Positions 37,457-47,063 of a stretch of DNA of 64,000 bases are shown in pieces; the stretch's first letter is position 1; each line of letters opens with the position of its first letter. A program made the position numbers and the translations under genes. This DNA is from Pontibacter sp. Tf4 (GTDB lineage Bacteria; Bacteroidota; Bacteroidia; Cytophagales; Hymenobacteraceae): NCBI RefSeq assembly GCF_014212495.1, contig NZ_JACKZC010000004.1, positions 310,001-374,000 of the forward strand, given 5' to 3'. A model generated the notes under the pieces. The model saw only the letters and a program-made list of their open reading frames with translations, was not told the origin of the DNA and ran no database searches.

Positions 37457-38047
37457 ATGGAAAATATACCGCTGGATACAGTAAACTATAGCAAGGAAGA
37501 ACTGACCGTGAGTGCTGCCCGGGCCAACGCGCTGGCGATCGTTTTTATAGTTCCGGTACTGTTCCTGTTTGTGCCGGCTTACATCTGGCTGTGGCCCGAA
37601 CAGTTTGAACTGCACACCCTGCAAAGTTTTTTCCGGGAAAACAGGGAGAACGTGTTTCTTTACCCACTGCTGCTTTTTATACCCGGCGCCATTGTGCACG
37701 AGTTGTTGCATGGCCTTACCTGGGCCTTATTCTGCAAAAACGGGCTGAAATCAATTAAATACGGTGTTCACTGGCAGCTGCTGACTCCTTACTGCCACTG
37801 CAAAGAAGTGCTGCCGCTCAGGCCCTACGTGTTGGGTGGCATGATGCCGGGGCTGGTAATGGGTGTGTTGCCAACTATAGCCGGGCTTGCAACAGGCAAC
37901 ATCTACCTGTTTGCCTTTGGGTTACTGTTTACATTTGCTGCCGGAGGCGATGCACTTATTCTCTGGATGCTTCGGAAAACTAAAAAAGAAGACCTTGTAC
38001 AAGACCACCCGGACCTGATTGGCTGTATAGTTTACCACAAACTATAA
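37457..38047 (+). CDS. DUF3267 putative membrane metalloprotease
   Basis: The 196-residue protein has four or five predicted membrane helices and an HExxH zinc motif (HELLHGLTWALF, His about 81) inside a helix, as in the site-2 protease-like DUF3267 family. A conserved HCKEVLPLRPYVLGGMMPGLVMG stretch (about 114-136) follows. Members have no known substrate. The frame ends AAACTATAA (KL stop). It is divergent from the ABC ATPase gene, 119 bp away. Confidence 0.85.
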   Translation: MENIPLDTVNYSKEELTVSAARANALAIVFIVPVLFLFVPAYIWLWPEQFELHTLQSFFRENRENVFLYPLLLFIPGAIVHELLHGLTWALFCKNGLKSIKYGVHWQLLTPYCHCKEVLPLRPYVLGGMMPGLVMGVLPTIAGLATGNIYLFAFGLLFTFAAGGDALILWMLRKTKKEDLVQDHPDLIGCIVYHKL

Positions 38048-38158
38048 GTTTTACCTGTCTGCTTTTCCACAACACTAAAATCTATCCGGTTTTTGCTATA
38101 TTGTTTGCTTAACCTGCCTGTGGCGGGTTGTTTTTGCATCTGTACTACAAAACTTAAC

Positions 38159-39640
38159 ATGAGAAAATTTTTACTCCTTGTGCTGCTGACAGTGGCTATT
38201 CACCCGGCTATAGCCCAGCGTCCCCTTAACCCTGATTCGGCGGTTACTACCAAGCAACAGGTAACTGTTAAAGGCAAAAGCATTCCGTACAACGCTACTA
38301 CCGGCATGCAGCCTGTTTGGGACGAGAACGGCAAAACCATCGCTGGCCTGTTTTATACCTATTATGAGCGCTCTGATGTAAAAGACCGTGCTTCGCGTCC
38401 GCTGGTCATCTCGTTTAACGGAGGTCCAGGGTCTGCTTCGGTTTGGATGCACATTGCCTATACCGGCCCGCGTTTGTTAAATATTGATGACGAAGGCTAC
38501 CCGGTGCAGCCATACGGTTACCGCGAAAATCCGGAATCGATACTGGATGTGGCCGATATAGTGTATGTAAACCCGGTGAACACAGGCTACTCGCGCATGG
38601 CCGAAGGCGTGGATAAAGATAAACTAAAGGAGAAGTTCTTTGGAGTGAATGCTGATATAAAATACCTGGCCGAGTGGATCAACACGTTTGTAACGCGCAA
38701 AGGTCGCTGGGCATCACCAAAATACCTGATAGGGGAGAGCTACGGAACCACCCGCGTTTCGGGTCTGGCGCTGGAACTGCAAAACTCGCACTGGATGTAC
38801 CTGAACGGCGTGATACTGGTATCGCCTACGGATTTAGGCATTGAGCGTAGCGGCCCGGTTGATGCGGCTCTTCGCCTGCCGTATTTTGCGGCAACTGCCT
38901 GGTATCATAAAAAACTGCCACAGGATCTGCAGCAAAAAGACCTGGAAGTTCTGTTGCCGGAAGTAGAGGCTTTTACTACCGACCAACTGATTCCGGCTAT
39001 TGTGCAGGGTGGCTTTATAGAAGAAGCACGCAAAAAAGAAATAGTAGCGAAAATGGCCCGTTATGCCGGCATCTCCGAGCAAAGCATACTAAACTATAAC
39101 CTAGATGTACCTACCAACTTTTTCTGGAAAGAACTGCTCCGTAATGAAGGCTACACGGTTGGCCGTCTCGACTCACGCTACAAAGGCATAGACCGACAGG
39201 ATGCTGGCGACCGGCCAGACTTTAATGCCGAACTAACTGCCTGGCTGCACGCCTTTACGCCGGCCATCAACATGTATCTGCGCAACGAACTGAAGTATAA
39301 AACCGACGTGAAGTATAACATGTTCGGCCCGGTGCACCCCTGGAACCGCAGCAACGATCGCACCGGCGAAAACCTGCGGCAGGCAATGGCGCAAAACCCA
39401 TACCTGCATGTACTGTTTCAGGCCGGCTATTACGATGGTGCCACCGATTACTTCAACTCCAAGTACAGCATGTGGCAGTTAGACCCAAGCGGCAAACTGA
39501 AAAACCGCCTAGACTGGAAAGGATACCGCAGCGGGCACATGATGTATCTGCGCAAAGAAGATCTGGTAAAAAGCAACGACGACCTGCGCGAGTTTATCAA
39601 AAAATCGCTGCCAAAAGCTGGTCAGCCGGCAAAGTATTAG
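38159..39640 (+). CDS. S10 family serine carboxypeptidase
   Basis: This 493-residue secreted peptidase has a signal peptide (MRKFLLLVLLTVAIHPAIAQ) and the alpha/beta-hydrolase signature GESYG (nucleophile Ser194). The oxyanion region FNGGPGSASVWMHIAY (about 84-99) and the His in YRSGHMMYLRKED (about 460-472) complete the site, with an Asp in YDGATDYF (about 430). Family members remove C-terminal amino acids at acid pH. The start is chosen for the signal peptide; 22 upstream codons are open but unlikely. Confidence 0.92.
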   Translation: MRKFLLLVLLTVAIHPAIAQRPLNPDSAVTTKQQVTVKGKSIPYNATTGMQPVWDENGKTIAGLFYTYYERSDVKDRASRPLVISFNGGPGSASVWMHIAYTGPRLLNIDDEGYPVQPYGYRENPESILDVADIVYVNPVNTGYSRMAEGVDKDKLKEKFFGVNADIKYLAEWINTFVTRKGRWASPKYLIGESYGTTRVSGLALELQNSHWMYLNGVILVSPTDLGIERSGPVDAALRLPYFAATAWYHKKLPQDLQQKDLEVLLPEVEAFTTDQLIPAIVQGGFIEEARKKEIVAKMARYAGISEQSILNYNLDVPTNFFWKELLRNEGYTVGRLDSRYKGIDRQDAGDRPDFNAELTAWLHAFTPAINMYLRNELKYKTDVKYNMFGPVHPWNRSNDRTGENLRQAMAQNPYLHVLFQAGYYDGATDYFNSKYSMWQLDPSGKLKNRLDWKGYRSGHMMYLRKEDLVKSNDDLREFIKKSLPKAGQPAKY

Positions 39641-39738
39641 CAGGAACTATAGTTCAGTTAGCAGTTTTTTTAAGGAGTCTGACCTCCAAACCCGGAATAA
39701 TTAATCATTACTCACTATTCATTACTCATTAAAAAGCT

Positions 39739-40527
39739 TTGGCAAAAATAAAACTATACCAGATAGACGCTTTTACGGATAAAGTATTTGGCGGCAACCC
39801 GGCGGCAGTGTGCGTGCTGGATGCGTGGCTCGATGATGCAACCATGCAGCACATAAGCGCAGAAAATAACCTGGCTGAAACTGCTTTTGTAGTGAAAACT
39901 GGCGATGACTATGAGATCCGCTGGTTTACGCCAACCGTAGAAGTAGACCTATGCGGGCACGCCACGCTGGCAGCAGCTTATGTGCTATTCAACTACTATA
40001 GCCACCCCTCTCAAACTATAAACCTGAACTCCCGGCGCAGTGGTTTGCTGCGAGTACAACGGAATGGAGACCAGTTAACGCTTGATTTCCCGACGGATGT
40101 GTATGAAGCAGCTGAAACGCCGGAAGCATTAGTAGAAGCTTTTGGAAAAGCACCACAGGAAACTTACAAAGGCAAAACCGATTACCTGCTGATATATAGT
40201 TCGGAAGAAGATGTAGCTGGTTTTAACCCGGATACCAACCTGGTAAATTCGGTAGCGGCACGTGGTGTTATTGTTTCGGCGCCGGGAAAGGAAGTTGATT
40301 TTGTGTCGCGGTTTTTCTGCCCGCAGGTAGGGATTGTGGAAGATCCGGTAACGGGTTCGGCCCACACCACACTTACACCTTACTGGAGCAAGCGCCTGAA
40401 CAAACAGGTAATGACAGCCAGACAATTATCCAAAAGGCAAGGCAATTTAACCTGCTCGTACCTTGGCGACCGCGTGAAGATCACAGGCAAAGCAGTAACC
40501 TACTTGACCGGCGAGATCGAAATTTAA
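39739..40527 (+). CDS. PhzF family isomerase/epimerase-like protein
   Basis: This 262-residue protein is of the PhzF fold, related to diaminopimelate epimerase. The start is TTG at 39739, since MAKIKLYQIDAFTDKVFGGNPAAVC aligns with the family start and no ATG fits. Conserved residues are the Glu in NLAETAFVV (about 46), CGHATLAAAYVLF (about 74-86) and GIVEDPVTGSAHTTLTPYW (about 199-217). Phenazine genes are absent, so the role is probably a housekeeping isomerase. Confidence 0.9.
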   Translation: MAKIKLYQIDAFTDKVFGGNPAAVCVLDAWLDDATMQHISAENNLAETAFVVKTGDDYEIRWFTPTVEVDLCGHATLAAAYVLFNYYSHPSQTINLNSRRSGLLRVQRNGDQLTLDFPTDVYEAAETPEALVEAFGKAPQETYKGKTDYLLIYSSEEDVAGFNPDTNLVNSVAARGVIVSAPGKEVDFVSRFFCPQVGIVEDPVTGSAHTTLTPYWSKRLNKQVMTARQLSKRQGNLTCSYLGDRVKITGKAVTYLTGEIEI

Positions 40528-40592
40528 ATCAACCAGCTATAGTTTTGTAAGGTCCTTTTTATGCCGATCAAACTCCTGCGCTTATAGATATA

Positions 40593-40629
40593 AATGCCGG
40601 TTAAGTATATCTTACCGGCATTTGTTTTT
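40593..40629 (+). terminator. Terminator after the PhzF gene
   Basis: AAATGCCGG-TTAAG and CTTA-CCGGCATTT pair around TATAT, with a one-base bulge, followed by GTTTTT. Confidence 0.75.
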
Positions 40630-40682
40630 CATAATGCTCAAACAACTATAACTTAAACCCTGAACAACCATACCCAACCTAT

Positions 40683-41999
40683 ATGCAAACTCTGAAAAAA
40701 GCATTTCTGTTTAGCCTTCTCTTTGCTGCCTGCTGGGCCTGCACCACTACCAAAACCGAGACCGCAGAAGTAGCCACCATGGACCAACTGGCCGAACGTT
40801 ACGTGAAAGCCTTGCTTAAACTGGGCCAGTACGACAGCGATGTGGTGGATGCCTACTACGGCCCGGAAGCATGGAAACCAACCGGGAAACCTGCCGATTC
40901 GTTGCCAGCTGATGAATTTTTAGCAGAATTTAAAGCCATACAAGCGCAACTACAGCTACAGGATACTACTAACATGGCTGCCGATGAAATGCGCCGGCTG
41001 GCTATGTTTAAAAAGCAGATACTGGCGGCTATTACCAAAGTAGAGATGATGCAGGGCAAAAACTATAGTTTCGATGAGGAAGCTAAACTGTTGTACGATG
41101 CCGAATCGCCGCATTACGAGCTCGCGCATTTCGATTCGATACTTACGGCCATAGATAAGCAATTGCCCGGCAGAGGAACGATAGCCGCACGCTGGGATGC
41201 CTACCGCGCCGGATTTGAGATACCGAAAGCAAAACTGGATACCGTTTTTAAAGCCGCCATTGCCGAAGCCCGCAACCGCACCAAACAGCACTATAAACTG
41301 CCGGAGCACGAAAACTTTAAACTGGAATTCGTGACAGATAAAGCCTGGTCGGGTTATAATTACTACAAAGGCAAAGGCTATAGTTTAATCCAGATCAACA
41401 CAGATTTTCCGATATACATTGAGCGTGCCATAGACCTGGCTGCACACGAAGGTTACCCAGGCCACCATGTATTTAATGTGCTGCTGGAGCAGAATCTGGT
41501 AGATAAAAAAGGCTGGAAGGAGTACTCGATCTACCCGCTGTTCTCACCACAAAGTTTAATAGCCGAAGGCAGCGCCAACTATGGCATCGATGTGGCTTTT
41601 CCGGCGCAGGACCGCATTACATTTGAGAAAGAAGTGCTGTTTCCGTTGGCTGGTTTGAACGCTGCCGAAGCCGACCGCTATTATGCTATACTGGAAATGA
41701 TTGGCCAGCTGGATTTTGCCGGAAACGAAGCCGCAAGGCTATACCTGAACGGAAAAATCACGAGAGAACAGGCTGCCGAAATGCTGGTAAAGTATAACCT
41801 GTATGCCCCGGATAAAGCCCTTCAGCGAGCCCGCTTTATGGATAAATACCGCAGCTATGTGATCAACTATAACCTGGGCCAGCAACTGGTGCGCAACTAT
41901 ATTGAGCGCAATGGCGGCACCGACGATAACCCGGCAAAGCGTTGGCAATTATTCGGCGAACTGCTCTCGAACCCGAATACAGCCTCTATGCTGAAATAA
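40683..41999 (+). CDS. DUF885 family lipoprotein, putative metallopeptidase
   Basis: This 438-residue protein has a lipoprotein signal (MQTLKKAFLFSLLFAACWAC) and a DUF885-like HExxH-type motif, HEGYPGHH at about 255-262. A later Glu in IAEGSANYGIDVAF (about 298-311) would complete a gluzincin-like site. Family members are putative zinc peptidases. It is larger in other members (about 550-600 residues), so this is on the short side. It shares a bidirectional terminator with the DUF421 gene. Confidence 0.85.
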   Translation: MQTLKKAFLFSLLFAACWACTTTKTETAEVATMDQLAERYVKALLKLGQYDSDVVDAYYGPEAWKPTGKPADSLPADEFLAEFKAIQAQLQLQDTTNMAADEMRRLAMFKKQILAAITKVEMMQGKNYSFDEEAKLLYDAESPHYELAHFDSILTAIDKQLPGRGTIAARWDAYRAGFEIPKAKLDTVFKAAIAEARNRTKQHYKLPEHENFKLEFVTDKAWSGYNYYKGKGYSLIQINTDFPIYIERAIDLAAHEGYPGHHVFNVLLEQNLVDKKGWKEYSIYPLFSPQSLIAEGSANYGIDVAFPAQDRITFEKEVLFPLAGLNAAEADRYYAILEMIGQLDFAGNEAARLYLNGKITREQAAEMLVKYNLYAPDKALQRARFMDKYRSYVINYNLGQQLVRNYIERNGGTDDNPAKRWQLFGELLSNPNTASMLK

Positions 42000-42009
42000 A
42001 TTTTAGCAC

Positions 42010-42049
42010 AAACTATAAAAGCCACTGTTACAGGCGGCTTTTATAGTTA
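42010..42049. terminator. Bidirectional terminator with CTATA ends
   Basis: AACTATAAAAGCC (42011-42023) and GGCTTTTATAGTT (42036-42048) are perfect 13-nt complements around a 12-nt loop, between convergent genes. Confidence 0.8.
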
Positions 42050-42069
42050 TAACTATAGTTAGCTATAGT

Positions 42070-42522
42070 TTAGCTGGCTTTTTCCTCCGGAATGATCGTG
42101 ATCTTTCCGTTCTTCTCCAGAATGGCATATTTGATCTGGTCCAGGCGTTGCAGCCCGTGCAGGTCTCTTGCCGATTCCAGTATATCTACTTCATCTATCC
42201 GTTCTTTTCGCATGCGGTCGCGGAGCAGCTGGCCTTTGTCCATAATTATCAGCGGGCCCCCGTCTACCATTTTCTCAATCGGTTTAAATTTCTGCTTCAG
42301 GAGCGATATGATAATGTCGAGGATGATCAGCGTTATGATGAGCAGCAAACCGTTGGTGAGCGAGAAATCGTCGCCCAGAAGTGCCTGCTGAGTGGTTTCG
42401 GCAATAATCAGTAACAACACAAAATCAAATACGGTTACATCGTACATCGTCCTCTTTCCACTGAGCCGGAAGATCAGCAGCAGAAATACATAAATGACAG
42501 CGCCTTTTATAATAGTATCCAT
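42070..42522 (-). CDS. DUF421 domain membrane protein (YetF-like)
   Basis: The 150-residue protein has three N-terminal hydrophobic segments (GAVIYVFLLLIFRLSG; TVFDFVLLLIIAETTQ; LLLIITLIILDIIISLL) and a C-terminal DUF421/YetF cytoplasmic domain with GGPLIIMDKGQLLRDRMRKERIDEVDILE (about 87-115). Bacillus YetF takes part in stress and spore functions, but DUF421 is broadly uncharacterised. It lies 17 bp downstream of the next minus-strand gene, so the pair is probably one operon. Confidence 0.85.
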   Translation of the reverse strand: MDTIIKGAVIYVFLLLIFRLSGKRTMYDVTVFDFVLLLIIAETTQQALLGDDFSLTNGLLLIITLIILDIIISLLKQKFKPIEKMVDGGPLIIMDKGQLLRDRMRKERIDEVDILESARDLHGLQRLDQIKYAILEKNGKITIIPEEKAS

Positions 42523-42538
42523 CGTTCTTCAGGTCTGA

Positions 42539-43042
42539 TTAAGGGTACACAAACTGTGACATCGTAACTGCTTCGTTATCGGGGCCTTTGGCCGTTATCT
42601 GCAGCGGGCCAATGTGCAGGGGCTTGGTATAGAATAGAATAATAAACTCCGGTTTTGTTGCCCGGAAGGTGTAGGTAATGCCATCCGGACTGATCTCGGT
42701 ATGCTCCGGCTCCGGCACAATTTCTTCTACCCGCACCTTGTCGTAAAATTCCTTGCTGAAAAAGAGGGTAGGGTTCGCTGATTTCAGGTTATGCAGCGTG
42801 ATCTTCATTTCTCCTTCCACCTCATCCCGTAAAAAGCGGTCGTATTCCACTTCCATTGCTTGCGAGGCGGTGCTTTTTGTTAATTTGTTGATACCTTTTA
42901 CACCGCCCCGACCTGTAAAGCCAAGTAAGGCTGCGATCACAATAAGAATCAGAATTACCCAGCTTACCCGTTGTACAGTCCAGGTGCGACGCTCCATTTT
43001 CAGGTCCTCATCTATCTCCAGTTCTCCGTTGTGCTTTCTCAT
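42539..43042 (-). CDS. Hypothetical membrane-anchored protein upstream of the DUF421 gene
   Basis: The 167-residue product has a cytosolic acidic N-terminus, one membrane helix (about 28-44, VSWVILILIVIAALLGF), and an exported domain with YDRFLRDEVEGEMKITLHNLK and ITYTFRATKPEFIILFYTKPLHIGPLQ that looks like an immunoglobulin-type beta fold. No family is recognised. The tight spacing with the DUF421 gene suggests joint function. Confidence 0.75.
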   Translation of the reverse strand: MRKHNGELEIDEDLKMERRTWTVQRVSWVILILIVIAALLGFTGRGGVKGINKLTKSTASQAMEVEYDRFLRDEVEGEMKITLHNLKSANPTLFFSKEFYDKVRVEEIVPEPEHTEISPDGITYTFRATKPEFIILFYTKPLHIGPLQITAKGPDNEAVTMSQFVYP

Positions 43043-43147
43043 GGTTTCAAAATATTGTACTATGCCGTTAAACGGAGGAAGTGAGAGAAGGATATTATTA
43101 TTGTCGGGGCATCAAACTATAAACTGCTTACGGCTGCGGGTTAAAAG

Positions 43148-43173
43148 AAAAAGTCACCCTTGCAGGTGGCTTT
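43148..43173 (-). terminator. Probable terminator after the nitroreductase gene
   Basis: Read on the minus strand, AAAGCCACC pairs with GGTGACTTT with one G-T wobble, followed by TTTCTTTT. Confidence 0.6.
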
Positions 43174-43200
43174 CCAAACTATAAGTACAGAAACCGGTGC

Positions 43201-43833
43201 TTAAGCCAGCTTCACGAAAAGCTGCTCTTTCTCACGGCGTACTTTTTTGGCAGTTGCCAGGAAATCGGCTTCGGTGTTGCGGTAACCAATTGGCATAAGT
43301 GTCACGCTGCGCAGTCCCTTTTCTTTCAGGTTCAGCAGTTCGTCCAGCGCATCAGGGGCAAAACCTTCCATCGGGGTAGCATCCACACCCTGCTCGGCTG
43401 CGGCAGCCAGAGCAGTGCCAAGGGCAATGTACGTCTGGCGGGCGGCCCACTCATATTGCTGCTCCTGCGTGCGGTTCACCACAGAGTTCATCAGGCTGCT
43501 CTTAAAATCTGCAAGCGACTCCACCGGTATCTGGCGTACCTCGGCAATGTTCTGCATATAAGCATCTACATCAGCTTCGGTTACCTTATCCCAGGCAGCA
43601 AATATTAACAGGTGCGATGCCTCCACGATCTGAGGCTGGTTATAAGCTACTTTCTGAATCTGAGTGCGCAGGTCCTTATCTTCTACAACAAGCACAGTGT
43701 ATGGCTGTAAGCCCATAGAAGAAGCTGACAAACGGGTTGCTTCCAGGATGTAGTCTATTTTCTCCTGTGGTACTTGTTCACCGGTCATGCGTTTGGTAGC
43801 ATAACGCCAGTTCAAATGATTAATAAGTGTCAT
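43201..43833 (-). CDS. NAD(P)H-dependent nitroreductase family oxidoreductase
   Basis: The 210-residue protein fits the FMN-dependent nitroreductase superfamily (NfsB-like). Visible blocks are RYATKRMTGEQVPQEKIDYIL, the FMN-binding ATRLSASSMGLQPYTVLVV (about 32-50), ASHLLIFAAW and MEGFAPDALDELLNLKEKGL (about 152-171), with GYRN near 187. It likely reduces quinones, nitro compounds or flavin with NAD(P)H. The gene stands alone with a hairpin (43148-43173) after its stop. Confidence 0.9.
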   Translation of the reverse strand: MTLINHLNWRYATKRMTGEQVPQEKIDYILEATRLSASSMGLQPYTVLVVEDKDLRTQIQKVAYNQPQIVEASHLLIFAAWDKVTEADVDAYMQNIAEVRQIPVESLADFKSSLMNSVVNRTQEQQYEWAARQTYIALGTALAAAAEQGVDATPMEGFAPDALDELLNLKEKGLRSVTLMPIGYRNTEADFLATAKKVRREKEQLFVKLA

Positions 43834-44004
43834 TTATATGTAAGTATATTTAATGTATGTACATGCAATTTATGTAGATAACGCCGTAAATCCAGTTTTT
43901 GGTTCCTAAAAAGTTTTATTCTTTTAGCAGAAATGTATTGTTAGAAACTCCACTGGGTAGGAGATTTAATATAAGTGGTTATGTTTCAGGGGGATATTAT
44001 AAAG

Positions 44005-44035
44005 CAAAAAAACTGCCTTTGGGGCAGCTTTTTTA
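44005..44035 (-). terminator. Terminator after the M14 peptidase gene
   Basis: CTGCC and GGCAG with A6 on the left and T6 on the right. Read on the minus strand it ends in T-runs after the M14 stop at 44054. Confidence 0.7.
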
Positions 44036-44053
44036 TAGTTACAGCGCTATAGT

Positions 44054-45808
44054 TTACAGCGGAAGTTTTACGTTTTCCATCAGGCGGCCTACCGGGTACA
44101 TGTTATGCGTAAACTCGTAATGCGGCGTATTGCGGTACACAAAATCCAGTTGGGCGCGGGCATTTTTAGCAAACTCCGGATCAGCTTTCCGGCGCTCTTC
44201 CAGTTTTTTGCGCAGTTCCGGGTCCTTCTTCAGGTATTCAGCAGCCAGGTCTTCAAACACATAGCTCGAAAAATATTCCTTCTGCATCAGGATAGAATCG
44301 AAGAAGTTCCAGGCGAAGTAAGAATCCACGCCTTGAGGTTCCAGGGTCTCTACTAAAAAGCGGTTGGCTTCCTGGTTCAGGTAAACCACATAATCACCTT
44401 TCAGGAACTGGCGCGGCATGGTCCGTCTCTCCACTTTTACATCCGAGTGTATGTAATGGCCTTCGTACGCGCGCGGACTGGTTTTGTAGTCGGTAATGTA
44501 ATAGGTATCAACGTTTATAGTTGTGTCGCGGGTAAGCTGCTGCATTTCTACCTTGTTGGTTTTAAGGCGGTCAATTACTTCGTGCCAGGCAAACGGAATA
44601 ATGTAGGCTACCGGTTTCTCAACTATAGTTGTCGGGGTAAATGTGTTGTAGTATTTGATGTTCTTGCTGTAAGGTGCTTTGCGGTCGTAGTACAATCTTT
44701 CCTGTCCGCTCACATCGCTTGGTTTATATTTGGCCGCATAACCCAGGAACGGGATCTGGTCTACTTTTGTGGTGTCGAGTTGCCAGTTAAGCGGGTATTG
44801 CTGTTGCTGCAGGGTTTCCTGCTTTGCTTTGGCGCGTAACTTCCCGATCTCATCCGCATCGCGGTGTACCGTCTCTATCATGTTCTCCATTAGCTTGTAG
44901 GTAGCTTTCACGCGTTGGTCAAAGGGCTTCAGCATGTGGGTTTCCGGCACAAAACCAATAGTGTTATACAGGGCAGTGTACCCGGTCGCATAGCGCGGCG
45001 ACTCCATAAATCCTATAATTCCTTCATCGGGCGTATCGCCTGCGTGGTTCATGTATGGCACCATCGGAAACTTGTCCTGTTTCATCTGGGTGTAAAGTGT
45101 TGGCACCATTTTCTTGTTCAGGTACTCGGCCAGCGTCGGGTTCAGTTTGTTGTGCTGCGTAGCGATCAGCGTCATCACGTGCTGGTAGTCGGCGCCGTTG
45201 GAGGTGTGGTTATCCATGAACACATCCGGGTCCCAGTCGCGGAAAATGAGGTGGAACAGTTTGGCGTTGCGCGAGTCGGTTTTAATGTAGTCACGGTTCA
45301 GGTCAAGGTTGCGGGCATTGCCTCTGAAACCGTATTCTTCCGGGCCGTTCTGGTTGGTGCGAGTGTGACTGTTGCGGTTTAGGGCTCCGCCAATGTTATA
45401 AACCGGGATAATGGCCAGCACCACGTTGTCCAGCTGCTTGCGCTTGTTTTTGTCCTGCAGGTAGTCGCGGGCCAGCATCATGGTCGCGTCAATGCCTTCG
45501 GGCTCGCCCGGGTGTATGCCGTTCTGAATGAGCAGTACGCGCTTGTTTTTCTGTTTGATAGATGCCGGATCGAAATCCTTGTCGGTAGAAACGATGACCA
45601 GGTGCAGCAAACGACCGGAGTCGGTGTAGCCATAAGGTACCATCTTTACTTCGTCGTATGCCTTATCAAAGGTCTTGTACCAGTCAATGGCCTGGTCGTA
45701 GGTGGCGGTTACGTTGCCGTTGCCTTTTTCGTAGGGCGTCTTCAGGTCTGGTTTTTTATCAGGGGCGCCGGTGCTGAGCAGGGCCGCTAAAAGAAGTGTG
45801 GTGAGCAT
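44054..45808 (-). CDS. M14 family zinc carboxypeptidase
   Basis: This 584-residue secreted protein begins with a short signal (MLTTLLLAALLSTGAP). The M14 zinc site is His99-x2-Glu102 in NGIHPGEPEGIDATM, with the third ligand His in VFMDNHTSNGADYQH near 200-215. LDLNRDYIKTDSRNAKLF (about 165-182) is typical of the Bacteroidota clade of predicted carboxypeptidases. The C-terminal 250 residues hold a further domain ending in YRNTPHYEFTHNMYPVGRL. Substrate unknown. Confidence 0.9.
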   Translation of the reverse strand: MLTTLLLAALLSTGAPDKKPDLKTPYEKGNGNVTATYDQAIDWYKTFDKAYDEVKMVPYGYTDSGRLLHLVIVSTDKDFDPASIKQKNKRVLLIQNGIHPGEPEGIDATMMLARDYLQDKNKRKQLDNVVLAIIPVYNIGGALNRNSHTRTNQNGPEEYGFRGNARNLDLNRDYIKTDSRNAKLFHLIFRDWDPDVFMDNHTSNGADYQHVMTLIATQHNKLNPTLAEYLNKKMVPTLYTQMKQDKFPMVPYMNHAGDTPDEGIIGFMESPRYATGYTALYNTIGFVPETHMLKPFDQRVKATYKLMENMIETVHRDADEIGKLRAKAKQETLQQQQYPLNWQLDTTKVDQIPFLGYAAKYKPSDVSGQERLYYDRKAPYSKNIKYYNTFTPTTIVEKPVAYIIPFAWHEVIDRLKTNKVEMQQLTRDTTINVDTYYITDYKTSPRAYEGHYIHSDVKVERRTMPRQFLKGDYVVYLNQEANRFLVETLEPQGVDSYFAWNFFDSILMQKEYFSSYVFEDLAAEYLKKDPELRKKLEERRKADPEFAKNARAQLDFVYRNTPHYEFTHNMYPVGRLMENVKLPL

Positions 45809-45901
45809 AGGTATGTGTAGTTAGCAAGTATTGATGCGGTAATTTAAGCTTTTTCAGGTGAGAATTCCACAGGAAGTACTATAACCCGAAACAGTACAAA
45901 C

Positions 45902-45950
45902 AAAAACGCCTGCCATACAAAGCAGAGCTGTTGCGTGGCAGGCGTTTTTT
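45902..45950 (-). terminator. Terminator after the doxX-like gene
   Basis: AAAAACGCCTGCCA and TGGCAGGCGTTTTT pair perfectly around about 20 nt, between the DoxX gene and the M14 gene. Confidence 0.8.
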
Positions 45951-45965
45951 ATTCTGAACTATAGG

Positions 45966-46406
45966 TTAATACAAACGGCGGTCCCGTTTACCCGGAAAAA
46001 TGGCTTTGTCCAGGCTGTATTTGCCGGGGCCGATAAAGATAAGCGAGAAGAAAAGGATACCGGCTTCAAAAGCGTGCGAATAGCCCCCAAAACCTTCGCC
46101 GGCAGCTGCATGCCGATAAGCCGCAACCAACATGGTGATTGTCAGTAGTATACACGCAATCCTGAAAAAGAACCCGAGCATTACCAGCGCGCCGCCCACT
46201 ACTTCAGCAAAGGCAGCCATAAATCCCCAGAACACGGGCATAAAGTCAATCCCGAACAGCTGCATGTTATTTCCTACCTGCTCCCATTTTTCGGGGCCAC
46301 CCATAAGCTTGGGCCAGCCATGCAGTATGAACATGAAACCAATGCCAACACGCAGAAGCAGCAGGCCAAAATCTTTGTACTTGTAGCGGTAACGAAATAG
46401 AGCCAT
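45966..46406 (-). CDS. DoxX family membrane protein
   Basis: The 146-residue protein starts at MALFRYRYKYKDFG. It has four hydrophobic segments: LLLLRVGIGFMFILHGWPKL, MPVFWGFMAAFAEVVGGALVMLG, IACILLTITMLVAAYR and FEAGILFFSLIFIGPG. GWPKLMGG is typical of DoxX/SURF4-like proteins, whose members link to quinone or thiosulfate oxidation in some organisms, with the function mostly unknown. A longer frame of 5 codons upstream is open. Confidence 0.88.
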   Translation of the reverse strand: MALFRYRYKYKDFGLLLLRVGIGFMFILHGWPKLMGGPEKWEQVGNNMQLFGIDFMPVFWGFMAAFAEVVGGALVMLGFFFRIACILLTITMLVAAYRHAAAGEGFGGYSHAFEAGILFFSLIFIGPGKYSLDKAIFPGKRDRRLY

Positions 46407-46445
46407 AGAGCAATAATACAAATTCGCTCTAAATATAACAAATTC

Positions 46446-47063
46446 CTAATATACAAGAATAGCCTTTACGCGGGTATCTGCAGGAACTGTTTCAGGGGTT
46501 AGCCGATGCAGCTGGTTTTGAGGTATGTTCCCGGTATCGAGCACAAAGGTAAGGCCGCCTTCTTTGGCCACTGCCACCAGTCCGCCATCGGCCAGCGTTA
46601 CGGTGCTTACCGGGTGGGCTTCCTGCGCCTGGCTATAGTTGGCACCTACGCGTATTCCTTTTGGCGTCACAAAACTGTCTGAGGTTACTTTCAGGCGCCA
46701 TACGGTGCAGGTAGGGCTGCATTGCTGCTCCACCCAAAAGCCTTTGGTTAGCTGCTCAGGCTTTATCAGGTAGGCTGTGGACTGCATGCCTTCCTGCTGC
46801 AGCACGGTATCGGCAATGGTAAAACCGGCCGGTATGTTCTGGCGCATCTGTTCTATGTTGTCGCCTATCGATACAAAGCTTACCCGGCCCGGTACTATCT
46901 GCAGCTGTTCTGCCGACGGGCTGGCCGGCTCTTCTGGGGTGTCGGTCAATACTTCTTCGGTGCTGGATGTGGCCGTTTCATCTTCTCCGCTTCTGTCGTT
47001 CTGCGAAAGGCAGGCGGCCATGCCCACTCCCAGCAGTATTGCATAAAATATATTCTTGAGCAT
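46446..47063 (-). CDS. Hypothetical lipoprotein
   Basis: The 205-residue product begins MLKNIFYAILLGVGMAACLSQ, with a lipobox Cys after GMAA. An acidic, Ser/Thr/Pro-rich spacer (about 22-55) leads to a domain with VSIGDNIEQMRQNIPAGF and GIRVGANYSQAQEAHPVSTVTLADGGLVAVAKEGGLTFVLD. It includes a paired-cysteine CSPTC stretch. No family is recognised. An upstream start 5 codons earlier is less likely because it lacks a signal sequence context. Confidence 0.72.
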   Translation of the reverse strand: MLKNIFYAILLGVGMAACLSQNDRSGEDETATSSTEEVLTDTPEEPASPSAEQLQIVPGRVSFVSIGDNIEQMRQNIPAGFTIADTVLQQEGMQSTAYLIKPEQLTKGFWVEQQCSPTCTVWRLKVTSDSFVTPKGIRVGANYSQAQEAHPVSTVTLADGGLVAVAKEGGLTFVLDTGNIPQNQLHRLTPETVPADTRVKAILVY